Origin: Peromyscus leucopus
Lineage: Eukaryota > Chordata > Mammalia > Rodentia > Cricetidae
Assembly (NCBI RefSeq): GCF_004664715.2
Contig: NC_051076.1
Location: 691,800-755,799 of the forward strand
DNA: 64,000 nt
Direction of reading: 5' to 3'
The position numbers and the translations under genes were made by a program. A model generated the notes under the pieces. It was not told the origin of the DNA. It searched no databases and was given only the letters and a program-made list of their open reading frames with translations. This document shows, piece by piece, positions 22,763 to 36,900 of this stretch. Every line of letters starts with the position of its first letter. The stretch's first letter is position 1.

Positions 22763-24724
22763 GTAAAGCGCCTCAGCCCGGAAGACGCCATTCCCCGCGT
22801 CCCCGGCCGCGCCGGTGACGTTCCCGCCGTCCTCGCCGGGCCGCGGCGGCGCCCGGGGCTCGCGCTCCCCACAGCCTTGCTTCCTGCACGGTCGCCCGCG
22901 CTGGCGGCCGGGGCCCGGACCGCGGCCCGCCCCGCCCCGCCCCGCCCGGTCGTGTGGCCCGGGGCCTGCCCCGCGGCGTGCGCTCGGCCGGCCGCCGCTG
23001 CCGTCGGGCCGGGCGCTAGGCCGCCCGCGTCCCCGGTTTCCATAGAACCGGCTAGGCTGCCTCCCCCCTCCCGGGTCCGGGCCGCTTCCCGCCCCGAGCC
23101 GCGGTGGAGGTGGCGGGGAGGCCCGGGGCCTGCCTTCCGTTGGGAGGAAAGTCGGGACCGTCTCTCTCCCTAGTAGAGCGGTGTTTCCCACACCGCCAGG
23201 AAAATGAGTGTTTAATCTCTGCGGCTCGCTTAGGCTTTGAGTAGAAACGCGTGAACGTCTTTCCCAAAGGGAGGGCTGTGCTCCTGGGGATTGTCTGCTG
23301 CCTGAGCACCAGTAAGAGACCTAAGGGATTATCCAGAAACTTATTCCACTTCCAAGGTCTGACTAAATGTTGACAAACACTGATTTGCCTTATACTCCAA
23401 ATCAGGATTTGGGACCTGTGGTAGCTGGAACTTGATTGTAAAGTCCCCAAGCTCTTTTATGACAAATGACTGTCCTCTACAGAGGAAAAATTTTTGTTGA
23501 GACATTGGGAATGAACTGGATTCACAGTATACCTGTAACAGACACCACATCTTACGGACTTGTTACCCTGTCAGGATCCGGGTCTTAAGGTGGTTTTCAA
23601 GCTGTCCCTGTGAATGGAATGTTTGTCATTTATTCTAGGTGTTAAGAGCATGGCTGATCATTTGGTTGTAGATTGGTGTGGCAGGAAATTTGATTTTTTG
23701 TAAGTTAACAATAATTTGTTTTCACGTACTGGGGTGTTTAAAAACACTCAGATGTTTAGATCTATTTTACTGTAAGACAGTCTTTAATAAGCAACTAACC
23801 TATTAAACCTGCTTTCTAAATCTAGATTTTTCTCTTGCTTTATTGACTTAGGTGATGGTCAGTTATGGTTTAGAATATTTTTGCTTTTGTAAAGCAGAAA
23901 GCTTAGATTATGTTAATGTGTGAAGTAGTGGTCAATTGTAATTCCTTTTCATAATCAAAATTAAGAGTACTTAAGAGTTCATTCCATGCATTCACATTCT
24001 CCATGGATGCCTCTTTGATTTTTTTAAGGAAACTAATAGTATAACCTTACTAATTAGATAGTATTTTTATTATGTATCTTTTCTACATTGTTCTACAAGT
24101 CTTTTCTTTCCACCGTTTAAAAAACATGTCAAGAATAAAGTCAGTTCTCCATAAGGTCAAAATAATAAAAACCTAAAGAAACTGAAGAACCTTTCCAAAG
24201 AACAAAAAGCTATAGTAGAACATCACCTGTTGTTATTTTAATTGATTACAGCGAAATTATTTTGAAATTGAAAATATAATGCTATTTTTGATAAGAAAAT
24301 CCGTTTGAAAAATTGAAATAATTGATTCCAAGTCTGTCTTGAGAAAAATGATGGAATCTGTTTTGCTGAAAGAAAAATAACAGTACTCTTTAGAATATTG
24401 CTAGAAATGTGTATCTTAGACATTGGTATTTTTCCAAAAACAATGAATAACTGTTTAAATCTTTGCGTTTGTTGCTCTAAATGTCTTGCCCATGTAGTAG
24501 ATTCTTTTTCATGCTTTCCTGTTGTACTGGTGGAATATTAATTGCTTTGTAGAATTGTAATGTGTTTATGAAAAGTAGATTAAACCTGAAATTTAAGCCT
24601 GGTTGGAATTGTGGAAAGGGTATAGCCTTTTCACAGAACACACTTATCTTTGAATCTTGGTTTCACTATTTTTACAAAAATGTGACTCCCTAAAGTAGGT
24701 TTTTTGTTTTGTTTTGTTTTTTGT

Positions 24725-24825
24725 CTTTTTGATTTTTTCCTCTGCCCCTGGTGCTAGGGATTGACTCGGTGCTTATTTCCTGCTAAGTATATACTATATT
24801 GTATTGCCAAGTTATCTCCCTTCCT
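24725..24825 (-). mobile_element. SINE end fragment (B4/ID-like)
   Basis: The segment 'tggtgctagggattgactcg' and 'gccaagttatctccc' is the reversed tRNA-like end common to B3/B4/ID elements. A TA-rich simple repeat follows at 24838-24885. Related fragments are at 25345-25440 and 28300-28395. Confidence 0.5.
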
Positions 24826-25479
24826 TATCTAGTTTATTTATATATATATAAATATATGTGTGTGTATATATATATGTATATATGGCGTAGTATATACTGT
24901 ATTACCAAGTTATACCCCTTCCTTAGTCTAGTATCTGTATTCTCATCTGTATGCAGGTAAATATAGTGGAAAATATATGAAGTGTATAGACCACAGTAGG
25001 CCCTTAATAAGAATTAAATCAAACATTTTAATTAACCAATTTTAAACTCATACTTTTCATACAGAAAACTTTCTTTGTACAGTTTGCTTCATAAGAATTC
25101 TTTTCACCCTAAATTGAAAGGTTTAGCCCAGCTTACATTTTGTACAGTGTTGGATAGATGGTATATCTCCACATTTTCCTTCAGTCTCTTATTTTTTTCT
25201 CTCTCACCACATTCACTTTTTATTAGTTCTCTGTTGCCAGATTTCCCATTAAAGGAATTAATAATTGCTCCTCTTCAAAGAGACAAGAACATTTCTCACA
25301 TCTATCACTAGAGACTTCTGGTTTTCTGTTTCTATTTTCTGTCTTTTTTTTAGTTGTGTGTTGCTTGTAGATTGAACCTAGGGTCTTACACATGCTACTT
25401 AGAACACTGTAGCATTAAGCTACATCCCCAATCCCTCCAGACCTCTGTTAAATAATTAATAATATATCATATCATTGAA

Positions 25480-25635
25480 AGATGGGGCAGGAAGTAAGAC
25501 AACTTTTTTCCATACTTATTTTGTGTGTGAATGTGTATACATGTTCTTCCATGTGAGTCTTGGGATTAAACTCAGGTCTCGAGGGTTGGTGGTGGGTGCC
25601 TTTACCTGCTTGCTGAGCCATCTCCTTGCCACTAA
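25480..25635 (-). mobile_element. B3-type SINE fragment
   Basis: The segments 'tgtgaatgtgtatacatgtt', 'gattaaactcaggtctcgag' and 'ttgctgagccatctccttgc' follow the reversed B3 order. It is diverged. Confidence 0.6.
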
Positions 25636-26604
25636 CATAACAACATCTTTTAAAACAAATTCCCAAGGCTTGCCGAGTCCCATTCGACCAAGGGTCTGTG
25701 TTTTCCTGGGCCCAGAAGGGTGAGGGTTCCTGCACTCCACTTGAAATTAAAGCATTCAGAGCTTACAGAATTTCACTCACACGGGATGAGTACTAAGACA
25801 TGAGTGTATGCTTTGCAACTTTGTAAGCAGGAGGAAATCTAATGCTTTGACCATATTAGGTTTCATTTTAATTTTCAGTTTCAATTTCTCAGATCTTTCA
25901 AGTTTTGAATTCAAAGCAGTAAAGTCAACTGTACAGGAGACTTATGTATATGCTTTTTGGAAGAAAGGATTTTTCAAATGTTCTCTAGTAAAAGAAGGCT
26001 TCAAATCAAAATAGTTTCCTGTTACAATGAAAATGAAGAGAGTGCTAATTTTCAAAATGTGTTTTATTATATTTATCAACAAGAATACTACATGGAAACA
26101 TAATCAAAAAATAGGGAAGTACATTCCCAAATTTTATTATATGTACTTGTTTTTCATATGCACATTAAACTAATACATTAGTTTTATAAGGTGAAGAAAT
26201 TAGAGATAAGTTTAATCGCTATGTACTTTTGAAATTTTCTATACTCAAAATGTTGGTTGACATTAAAAAATGAAAATTGGTAAAGATTATTTTAGAAGTA
26301 AAAATTTAGTTTTTACACACACATATATAGCTGGTTATGAAACATTATAATGCAGAATAGGGAAGAAAACCCTTACTTCCCTCCAAGGACTTGGTTACGC
26401 ATCCTGTCTTCTCTTTTCTGCAGTAATGTGTAGCCAGCTGTTCATCCTGCCTTTTGTCACTCCCTCCTACCCCACTTTCCTGTCCCATAAGGTCACACTC
26501 TGTATGTCCATGCTGACCTCTGACTTGTAGTCATTGTCCTGTCTCAGCTGCATACCTTTGTTTTGTTACCTGTATTCCTGCCTTGATTTTCACTTTTGCT
26601 TCCT

Positions 26605-26742
26605 TGTTTTTGAGACAGGGTCTCAATGTAGCTCTTGCTGGCCTGGAACTCACAGTGTAGTCCAACCAGGCTGGCTTAAATCAGAGATCCACCTGTCTCT
26701 GCCTCCCTAGTGCTGGGATTAAAGGTGTACACTAGCACTGGC
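26605..26742 (-). mobile_element. B1 SINE, diverged
   Basis: 'ttttgagacagggtctcaat' to 'gtgctgggattaaaggtgta', a reversed B1 with an internal rearrangement around 26660. Confidence 0.85.
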
Positions 26743-29644
26743 ATATTGTAAAGAATTGAAAGGTTCTATTAAAAAACTTAGCATAAAATATTACACCATC
26801 ACAGTAATGAGAAATGTAGGTTTCCTGGTGCTTCTGGCTGACACCAACTGTCAAAGAATTTCAGGCATCAAGGGTAAGCCTTGGTGAGAGATATTTTAAG
26901 ACAGTCCACGCCACAGTGACAGTTGCTTGCTCTGTATAAAGGGCAGCCTGTTCACAGACACTGTCTTCTGAGATTTATGTTTTACATGGTTCAGGGTGAG
27001 TACATTTTAAAGAATTACTACTATAAAGTTTTTAAAATATTACTACAAAAGAGTTTTTTTATAACTAGGAATTTACTGGTGTAATTTTTTATTATAAAGA
27101 TAAACAAATAATAAAAATAAATGGTCTCTTTTTCTCATTTATGTGAAGATGTCATCAGTGTGGTGCTTAAAGGTTCATATGTCCTACTCCCTTACCCCCA
27201 CCTCAGCTGGGAAGATAGAAACATTTTCTAGAAATGCAACTAGTATTAACTGTGTTATGGAATGTTTGTTCTTTCTGGTACTGGAAGATTTCAGTCTTCC
27301 GTACTTCAGAACATAATTACCTACATAAACTTTAACTTTAGTCTAAGTTACCTGGCTTATTGATATGCTTTAAGGACATTTCTATAGTGTTCTCTTTTAA
27401 CTCATTGGCACATCAGGCTGTTTACTTTCTCTTAAACTTCCAGGGTATGGAAGAACCATCAAACTACTACTTATGTATAAAATACATCCTTGTCTGTATT
27501 GCCATGTTTATGTATATATCAATTGTCCTGTGTAGTCATATATATTGGATGTCATGTAGACCTTTTTGTTTCATACAGTATGATGTTCAAAAACGTTGCC
27601 TTTGCTTTAGGTTGTTGGTCACATAATTACAGAAGGCAATTAGACTAGTCTTGGCATTCTTAAAACTGCTAGCTGTGTGCATGTCCATGATTTACAGCTC
27701 TGTGAAAGTTAACTAGCGTATCTCCTGTTTTTCTGATAAACTTGTGAATAAATATCTTGCATTCTGATTTGTTTTTAGACATGTATGTGCTCATGCTGTT
27801 TGAATCAGGATATTCTGTTTTATCACTTGGATTTCTTCCTTTTCCTCTTTTTATATGAATAGTGTCAGTTTCTTAGTAAGCATTTTCGAAGTAAGGAAAT
27901 TGCTTTAAAAATGCTTTTGTGCTTTCTGCTGTTGTATACTACAGTTGGTCCTATTTTCATCTTATGAGACATTGTTTTAGCAGAAAATGCTGCTAAATAT
28001 ATGGAGGTGATTACTGCCATTAAAATGTATATTACAAAGGTAGGTTTAAGATGGAAACTGCATTTTATATATATATTTATTCTAATAAGTTCAAATAATT
28101 TAACAATTTATACTTCAAAATAAAATGTATGAAAATGTTACTTCAGAACTTAAAGTACCAATTACTGATATGAAAAGAACAGTGGGATGGATGTTTTTCT
28201 TTTATTTTTATATACCATGTAATTTTCATAAAGCATAATGCAATATTTAAAGCCAACTTATTGGTGATAGCGTTACAGCAGTTTTTGTAACTTTGTTTTG
28301 ATTATTGGGGGCAGGAGGGCTTGGGGATTGATCCCAGTGTCCTCTTCAAGATAATCAGGTGCTCTGCTCCAAAGCTTCACCCGCCCCTACTCCAGTTAGT
28401 CATTAACAGTTTTTAATGCAGCGTATATTCCATAAGTAAGACTGTAAGTTTTAAGAACTACTCTGATCCCGCTCCTTTTCATAACATTTCTTGAAATAAC
28501 CTGCTAACTAGTTTTGAAAACTCTTCAATACATAAATAAAAATATAATTTTGGAAATATATACTATGTTTAAAGTCATGTCTTCTCATAACTGACTTTTG
28601 AGATCTATAAAAACACTGATTAAAATCAAGACTTTATATAGCTACATTGAATTTTAGTTATTTCTCAAGAGACATATCATTTTCTAAATGAAAATTGTTA
28701 AAGAGTTTTCTTAATTCTTTTGAGTGAGTGAAAGAAACTTTCTCCCTGGTTGTAGGCATCTGCTGTGTAATACGAGTCTGTCTTTACTGGGTGCATGTAG
28801 ATGTCTTGGGATCCAACAGTATCTTTACTTGCAGTGCAGCATAGTCTTTGTATAGTTGTCTGCATTGCTAGTCTGCATTATTGGTATTGTCATTGAAGAG
28901 CTAACCATATTAACCTTGAAAATAGTTTTTAAAATGCACAGTAAAAAGACCCTTTTACTGTGGACATACTTGTGTCTTATTTATTGATGATAGTATTTTA
29001 TAGATATATTTCTTTCTTGAGATACCATGCATATTAGTGTACATTTTATAACTGTGTCTTAGCCAGACCAAAGCCCTGTACCTTATATTAATGCATTTGC
29101 TTCATTTGAAAGTCTCATTCTTATAGATATTTAGTGTTTTATATCTGAGTTTCATTATTTTAGAGGACTGATACTGTGTACTTATTGCCACTTTTGGAAT
29201 CAGTTGGCAAATACTGAAGACAGATTTTTTGAGGTCATAATATCAGCTTCTTTTACTGTGTAAAAATTGGTTTGAGAGAGATGGCTTTGATATGCAGCTC
29301 TACTGTGCTCTTTCCTATATGACCTGTGAATTGATCTGCCCCTGCAGTGCAGGACTCCCAGCAGCTCCCTGAGATGTGTCAGAAAGCATTAATGTGAGCT
29401 GTCTTCACAGGTATTCAGATGTGCTGAGAAAAGCATATCACTTGGGTCTCAAGGAGCTTCTGCCTACTATGATACAGCGTAGGAAGAGGAACTGCAATCG
29501 CTTTACCCTAGCTAACATTTCTTAGGAGCTTTAAGTGTGAAAAAAGAAGGTTCACTCCTGACCCTGTGTGATATTTTAAATGTAAATGGTTTATAGTGAA
29601 ACTCTCAGTGTTACTCCAGAATGAATTTTGACCTGGAGGATAGG

Positions 29645-29646
<2 letters not shown>

Positions 29647-29692
<46 letters not shown>
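29647..29692 (+). repeat. (GT)n microsatellite
   Basis: About 23 uninterrupted GT repeats in SLF1 intron 1. Confidence 0.97.
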
Positions 29693-29695
<3 letters not shown>

Positions 29696-30189
29696 CAGTT
29701 GTCCAGAGGTGTTACAGGGTTTTGATTCCAGGACTCCCCCATCAGCTACCAAAATCAGATCACCTAAATCACGTATTCTCTTCCACATTTTAAATCATCT
29801 CTCAAGAACTTAAAATCTCTAATCCAGTATATTCTGTGTACATAGTTATTATTTTATTTGGATATGGAATAGTATTGAGAGGAAAAGAAACATTTACATG
29901 TTCAACTTCAAGGATTTTCCCCCAGATATTTGACATGTATATTCTGGTATGTAACTCATAAAGCCTTATTTTAGTTCTTGAAAATAAAATTTCTATAAGA
30001 TTTTACTCACTTAATCCTGTGTTTAAATACTATACTTTTAAAAAATTGTCTTGTTTTGACTTTAGGTTTATGGGTTTTTCTTTTTTTTCCCCTTTTTCTT
30101 TTTGTTTTGCTTATTTTTTTGTGATGTATATTGACTGAATGCAGGGCCATGTCTATGATAAGTGTACATACTATGCCTAACACTTAAAG

Positions 30190-30262
30190 ATTACTTATTT
30201 TTAGTGATATAGATATATTATATATAATATATATGCACATATATGCATATATATACATATAT
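30190..30262 (+). repeat. TA/CATATA-rich simple repeat
   Basis: Alternating TATATA and GCATATATA stretches in intron 1, about 600 bases before exon 2. Confidence 0.75.
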
Positions 30263-30835
30263 ATCAGAACATGTGTGGGGGTGGTAGGGAGAGAGGAAGT
30301 AATTAAAAATCTATGTTGTAACAGAATTTGGAGTAATTGTGCCTGTCTCTTAAATTATTTACTATAATGCTGTGGAAATAGGAGTCTTGTTAGTAACTTT
30401 GGTGACCAGTATATATTCTTTAGTTTTGCCCACATTTTGAAAACGACCATGCAACTCATAGTTTCATTTTCACAAGTGTGCTTATTTGAAAAGCTTTCAA
30501 CAAAAACTCATGCTGAAAACATAAGTATGCTGATATTTATCTAGGCCCCTATCATTTTGTGAAGAATCATATTCAACAGTGTGTTTTAATGGCAAATAAC
30601 ATCAAAACAACAACAAAAATTCACTTTAAGATTCTGAGAAAAATAATTTGAAACTGGCTTTTATTGTAGTAACTAAATTTAACATCATTACTTACAGTTA
30701 AGGCTTGCATGTTTAATTCATAACATATTTCATGGTTTTAGTTTCTTTTTAGTACTCATAATTAAGAAAAAAAAGAAGTCACCTTTATGCATAATCTTTA
30801 ACATCTGCTGTCTTCTGTATGTGTGTATATGCTAG

Positions 30836-30949
30836 ATGGGAGATGGTGCCACAAAGCATGTCATCCAGATGACAGGATTTAAGATGGAAGAAAAGGAAGC
30901 TCTAGTCAAGTTACTTTTAAAACTAGATTGCACTTTTATTAAGAGTGAG
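30836..30949 (+). CDS. SLF1: SLF1 exon 2 (codons 1-38), start codon
   Basis: The ATG at 30836-30838 is the first base triplet of the exon: the acceptor reads 'tatatgctag|ATGGG'. The exon encodes the start of BRCT1 ([19 protein letters not shown]) and ends in phase 0 at GAG|GTGAGT. The upstream frame in the intron does not extend conservation, supporting this start. Confidence 0.95.
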
Positions 30950-33900
30950 GTGAGTATGGAAATGTACTAAAATATTCAACATAAAGTTAAAACAAAGAAT
31001 TAAAAAAACAAAATCAAAATGGCCTTATATTGTAAAAGGTTCCATTATTAAGAAAATCTCACTCTAGTAACATTTTTTCATGTGGATTCTTCCCTTCAGA
31101 AATATAAAAATTGTACACACCTTATAGCTGAACGCCTGTGCAAGAGTGAAAAATTTTTAGCAGCTTGTGCAGCAGGTAAGTAAACTCCCTTTCTCCAACT
31201 CTTGAAAAAAAAAAATGTCATCTTAATGGAAGAAATCTCAAGTCTCCGGAAATATATTATGCTTATTATGTCAGATATACATGTGGTGTTTTCTGATTTT
31301 TTTAAAGATACTTGATTTTTCTTTATTCTGATTAAAATTTTCTAACACATTGAAATACATATTAAATAGGAAGAAATATTTACTTTGTCACAAATTTAGT
31401 TTTAATGTTTTGCTTAAGAAAAAAAAATTGTCTTAACAAAAAGATTGGGACAAAATACCCATCCTTAACGAAAGCTTCAGTGAAGCCTCCCTCTGCAGCC
31501 CCTTTGCCTTCCATCATGTCTCGGTACAGAGGTGAGTCCTTCTCCCAGGCTGCTGTCCCTCTGTCCCCACTGGGAAGCAATTCTTCCTCCTCTAGTTTTC
31601 TGATAGTAAATTCTGTTACCCGAGTTGAGAGCTGGCATTCTCATCTCACCTTTTCCTCACTACTGATTCACAAGTAGCTTTTTTCTGTGGTGATTGAGTC
31701 TTAGTCATGAATGCCACATCATTTTTTACATTCATTGCCAGAGAAACATTTAGATTATGACTAACCTTTACAAGCAAAACTTCTTGCTGTTTAGTGATCA
31801 GTGGTGCCCACATAAGCAGCAGAATATGACATTTCCTATAAAATTCACTAATCAATAAATTTAATATAATATAACAATACTGTGAATGTTATTTAAATAG
31901 TTTAGCATGGGAGGAAATAAACCTAACCCAGAAAAGTGAATTCAGTTAGTAATAATAGTTCAAGTAACGTTGCCTTTACTTTTAATCCTTAGATTTATAT
32001 TTCATTTAGTAGTATTTAGAATTATGGCTATGTATCATAGAAAAGATTATATACAATGTTCAGTGATATTTGAAATTTTATTTTAAAAAGTTTTGTCAGT
32101 CTATCATGAGGATCTCATGTATAAAAAGGATGATAAGTTGCTATTTGATCTTTATTGTTTACCATTTAGCAGAACTAAAGTTCTTTTGTGACAGTTCATT
32201 TACTTTCTAGGAAAATGGGTATTAACGAAGGACTACATAATTCATAGTGCCAAAAGTGGCAGATGGCTTGATGAAACAACTTATGAATGGGGATATAAAA
32301 TTGAAAAAGACTCACATTATTCACCCCAAATGCAATCTGCACCTAAAAGATGGCGTGAAGAGCTGAAACGGACTGGTGCTCCAGGAGCTTTCCACAGATG
32401 GAAAGTTGTCCTCCTTGTGAGGGCAGATAAGCGAAGTGATTCTCTTGTAAGGTACGATGGGATTTTATACATTTGAAGCAGTGGATGAGGTCTTGTTTCT
32501 ATGACTACATTCTAATATTTATGTTCAGTTATAAGTCAGAATGAGATAAGATATTCTTTTTACAACTGAGAAATTTATTTTTAGTTACTTTTTTTTGAGA
32601 ACTTTATGCATGAACACTACATCTACATCATTCCCACCTCCCTGTCCCCCATCCAACTCCTCCCGGTGCCCTCCCTGTTTTTAATGATCACTTTTTCATT
32701 ATTATTACATGTACACACACACACACACACACATACACACACACACACGTACACCTGTGTATATAACCCACTGAGTCTATTCAGCTTTGCTCATTTGTCA
32801 TGTGTCTAGGAGTTTATCTCTCAAATCAAGCGTTGTGCATGAATGTATGATTTTCTTAATAGAACAAAATTTGTTTTATAGATGGGCTTTGATTATTCTG
32901 GTGATCTCCATTTTATTTCCCATGTTATTTTGTTCAACTCAAGAAAATAAAAGAGAAAGCAATACTTAGGAAATTTTGAAGCATTCTTAAGCTTTTGCTA
33001 GTTTATTATTATCAGAGAGGCTTGCTTGGGATTTATGTAGTACTGTCTTTGTGGTTCATACTATTTCCATCATAACTTAATTTCTTTCTTTCTTTCTTTT
33101 TTTTTTTTGTTCAAGACAGGGTTTGTCTGTGTAGCTCTGGATGTCCTGTAGACCAGGCTGGCCTCGAACTCATAGAGATCCACCTGCCTCTACCTCTGAG
33201 GGCTGGGATTAATGGTGCGGCCCCAATGCCCAGCTCATTTTGTCTTTTTAAGTACAAGGAATTTTTATTTGTGAAAGTGTGTGTATAGTTGTGCCCATGC
33301 ATGCATTTACAGAGGAAAGAGCTCACGTCTTTCCTAGTTACTGTTCACCTTATATTTTGAGACATGCTGTCTCACTGAACCAGGGCTTGCTGATTAGGCT
33401 AGGCTCGCTGGCGGGCTGGTCCAGCTCTTGGAATCCTCTTGTCTGTCTGCAGTGCTGGATTATGGGTGCACACCACTCTGCCTGTGTGTTGACATGGGTG
33501 CTAGAGATCCAAACTCAGCTTCACCCACTGAGCCACCTCCCCATCACCTTCAAGGGGGAATGACTTCTCACTGCTTAACGGTATCAGTAAAACCAGGGCT
33601 AGAGCCTTAACTGTTTCACCAAAATGTAATTTATACGCAACGAAACACACCATCTTAAGTGTACATTTTGGTGAATTTGGTGAACTTATACAGTAATGTT
33701 AACCTACCTGTATCAAGAGAAGAGCTCTTGTGTCCTTGTACTTCTAATTCTGAACCACAAATGCCAGACAGCCACTGGTTTCTTGTCTGTTATTTTGCCT
33801 TAAGTGTTTTGAGGTTTGTTTGTATGGTATATTTCTTTGATCTATCATCATTTGCCTTGTGCTGTAGTTAGGATTGTTCTTGTGTAGTATTCCACTGTAT

Positions 33901-36900
33901 GAATGTATTGTAACCTTTTGTTTATTTTTTGTTAGACATTTAAGGTGTTTTGTCTTTGTTAGTTAAGCTGCTTTTAGTATTTGAGTATAATTTTTTACAT
34001 AGACATGATTTCATTTCTCTTAAGAAGTATCTAGGAATTGTTAGCTGAAATGGCAAATTTATACTGAACATTATAAAAAAAAATGCCGGATTGTTTCCTA
34101 AAATAATTGGGCCACATTTGCTTAACCTTGTAAGAACACCGTGGTAGGGTACAGTTAAAATGGACCTGTCTTTGCACTTTTGCTAGACTCACTGGCTGTG
34201 TGTGTAGTCTGTTTCAAGAACTCAAGTTCTAGGTAATCAATAATCTACCATCATCAGACATTTGGGTTAGCTTTGTAGTGATCTTGGAGTCAGTTAATTT
34301 GACTCTTCCGACTTTAATATTTTTTAAGCTCTTTGTGAACCTGGATTCTTTGAATTTCTGCATGTTAGAATCAGCATGTGAATTTCAAGTAAAAGTCAAA
34401 TTGAGGCTTTCACTGGGATTGTGTTTTATTTGTGGTTTTGACTTTGTGAGAATTGAACTTTTAACACTATTGATTCTTCCTTAGGGTACACTATGTGTCT
34501 CTACAGGTGTCCCTTAATGTTCTGTTAGTTATATTGCTTCTTTGTTAGATCAGCTGGCCCTTACTTAACCCAAGTACAGGGCGTATAGTCCTGCGCCACC
34601 ACACTCAGCATGGTTCTTAGTTTTCGTTGTATCAATTTTATGCATATATTGCTTAATGTATTGCTTGCTACTTTTGTATTTGGAGAAGCTGTTATAAATA
34701 AATCACTGTAAGTTTTTATCTGCATCTATGGGGATTCCTGGCTTTTCTGTTTTATTCTCTTAATGATTATCCTGGTTGATTCTTTTAAAAAGTCTTTTTT
34801 TGAAGTGTCCAGGTGTTTTGCCTGCATCTATTTATATGTACCATGTGTACCATACCCTCAGAAGTCTGAAGTTTCCTCTAAAACAGGAATTATGACAGTT
34901 GTGAGCTGCCACATAGATGCTGGGAACCAAAACCTGGGTTTGTTGTAAGAGCAGTAAAATATTCTTAACTACTGAACCATCTTTAGCCCCTACTGATTAA
35001 TTGTTAGTGTTAAACAAATTTATATTCTTGAGATAAACTATGTCATGGTATAGTATCCATTTTCAATATATTGCTCATTCTGTTTGCAAATACTTTGTTA
35101 AAGAGTTTTCTGTTTTCATCCCAATAAATGACTTCAGTGCACAATAATATTTAAACTTCATATCCTATTTAATGGTGACTTACCTTCCATAATAGTAACT
35201 GTAAGTGAGGGCACAGTGAAGTTTTTGAACAGGACCACTATGTGAGTAGAAAGAAAAGTTTATTGAGAGAACAGACTGCCAGTCAGCTTCCAAGAATTGA
35301 GGACAACAGTTTGGCAGGAGAGTGAGCAGATTTTATATGATAGTCAGCAAGATAGAGGTCTTTGAGCTGATGAAGGCTGTTAAGATTAAGCTGGAAAGAG
35401 ATGCCCTTGCAAAGGTAATTGACCACTGGAATGAATAAGAGAGGTAGTGGTTTTCTTGGTAAACAAAGCTGCATTGGGAAATTCCTGAGTAGTGCTAAGT
35501 TTAGGCTACTCTTTACCCTTTTGTTTAAGACATTATCTCCAGCACTGCCATTTTGGGGGCCAATTTGGACCCAACGATGACAAGGCAAGGATGCTCACTC
35601 TGACCATTTTTATTTAGCATTTTACTGGCTTTACTGACCAATATTGTAAGCATGTAGACACACACAATTAAAATCAAATAAAAAAAGAAAGGAGGAAAAG
35701 TGAAAAAAGGGAAGCTTAACATTGAAAAGAAACAAACATAATTGTCTTTTTTAGACATAATTAACTAAAAATTTATCAAAAAGAAGGTACTGAAATTAAG
35801 TGAATTTAGCCAGATCACTGTATGAATTTTTTAGAATGGGCAAAGAATAATTGGAAATTGAAATTAGTGTCAGGGGCCATGCAAGAGGAAAAGCAAGCAG
35901 CTTTGGGACTCATGGAAAAGGGCCCACTAGTTAGCCTTGGAGAGACAGAGCTCCGGGGCCTACATTTCCTGAGGACCTCATGCAGTTGTTGAGTACAGCT
36001 CTGCTTGTTGCCCTCACAGTCACCAGTCCCTTATACTCTGCAAGTTGTGTGACATCTCTACAGGGTTCCTAGCCCCTGGCTGGGCAACGTCACTGTTACT
36101 TACAATAGTAGTGATGACTTTTTCCAAGATTTGTACTGGAGCAGATTAATCATTAAACTGCCACCCTTAGAAAGAATTTAGAGATGTAGATTGTTAGTAA
36201 ACTTAGGTTAAGATATTTTTGTTAATACTTTTGATGTAGAAAATGTTGAGGAACAATTTAAAGTTTAGAAAGGCACACTTTTAATAGAGGTCAAGGGATA
36301 AGAACAAAGGAAACCTGGTTATTACTAGCTGATGTGCCTTCCTTGCTAAGATAGATTGGTGACCAAAGGCAATTATTAATTTCCCTTGTCTTCCTAGTAT
36401 GATTTAATAAAAATTGTTGTTGGGTGGGTGTGCACTCTGAGGACTTAAAGTAGAAATGGCTAATTCCTTTTTATATATAAGCTTAGATTTGTGATTCTTT
36501 TACAGTCTTTTGCAAGGTTACCTTTTGAGATAAATACTAAAATGCTTGATCCTTTCTTTATGACCGAAAACAGCTGCCTACCAAGTACAAAAGGAATTGG
36601 TTGAAATATACTTGGCTTGCTTAAAACTTTGTTAATCAGTTAATCACTTATAAAGGAATCATTGTTTGGGGGTGAAGATGTTATGGTGGGAATATTAATA
36701 CAAAGAAAAATGTTTAATTGTGAGCTTGTAAGAAAAATGTAACTTGTGATCATAATGTGATTTCTTCCTTTGTAAAGATTTTTTGTTTTTTGAAAATATG
36801 TAATTTGTGGTTGTGAGGTCATCTTTTCTCGTGTAGAAATTTTTGCTTTAGGAGATATAAAAACATTAAGAGAAAATAAGAGAAATGGGAGGAAAACATC

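Larger units (their letters stand above)
22450..23190. promoter_or_regulatory. CpG island, bidirectional promoter
   Basis: A sharp island of CpG-dense sequence, about 740 bases, in an otherwise AT-rich window. It holds a GC-box cluster (CCCCGCC repeats at about 22930-22950), two opposed ETS sites, a TGACGT half-CRE at about 22816, and GCC/CCG runs. Splice donors point outward in both directions: minus at 22461 and plus at 22763. There is no TATA box. The layout is that of a constitutively active divergent promoter. Long open frames across it are composition effects. Confidence 0.88.
22763..30835 (+). other. SLF1: SLF1 intron 1
   Basis: 8073 bases. The first 430 bases belong to the CpG island. 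The rest is AT-rich with few repeats: B4-like pieces at 24725-24825 and 25345-25440, a B3 at 25480-25635, a B1 at 26605-26742, a fragment at 28300-28395 and a GT tract at 29647-29692. No additional exon is evident, but alternative 5' untranslated exons cannot be excluded. Confidence 0.7.

Noticed and set aside
22251..23191. Several open frames of 76-171 codons on both strands
   Set aside because: CpG-island composition leaves few stop codons. The frames overlap each other and cross the splice donors.
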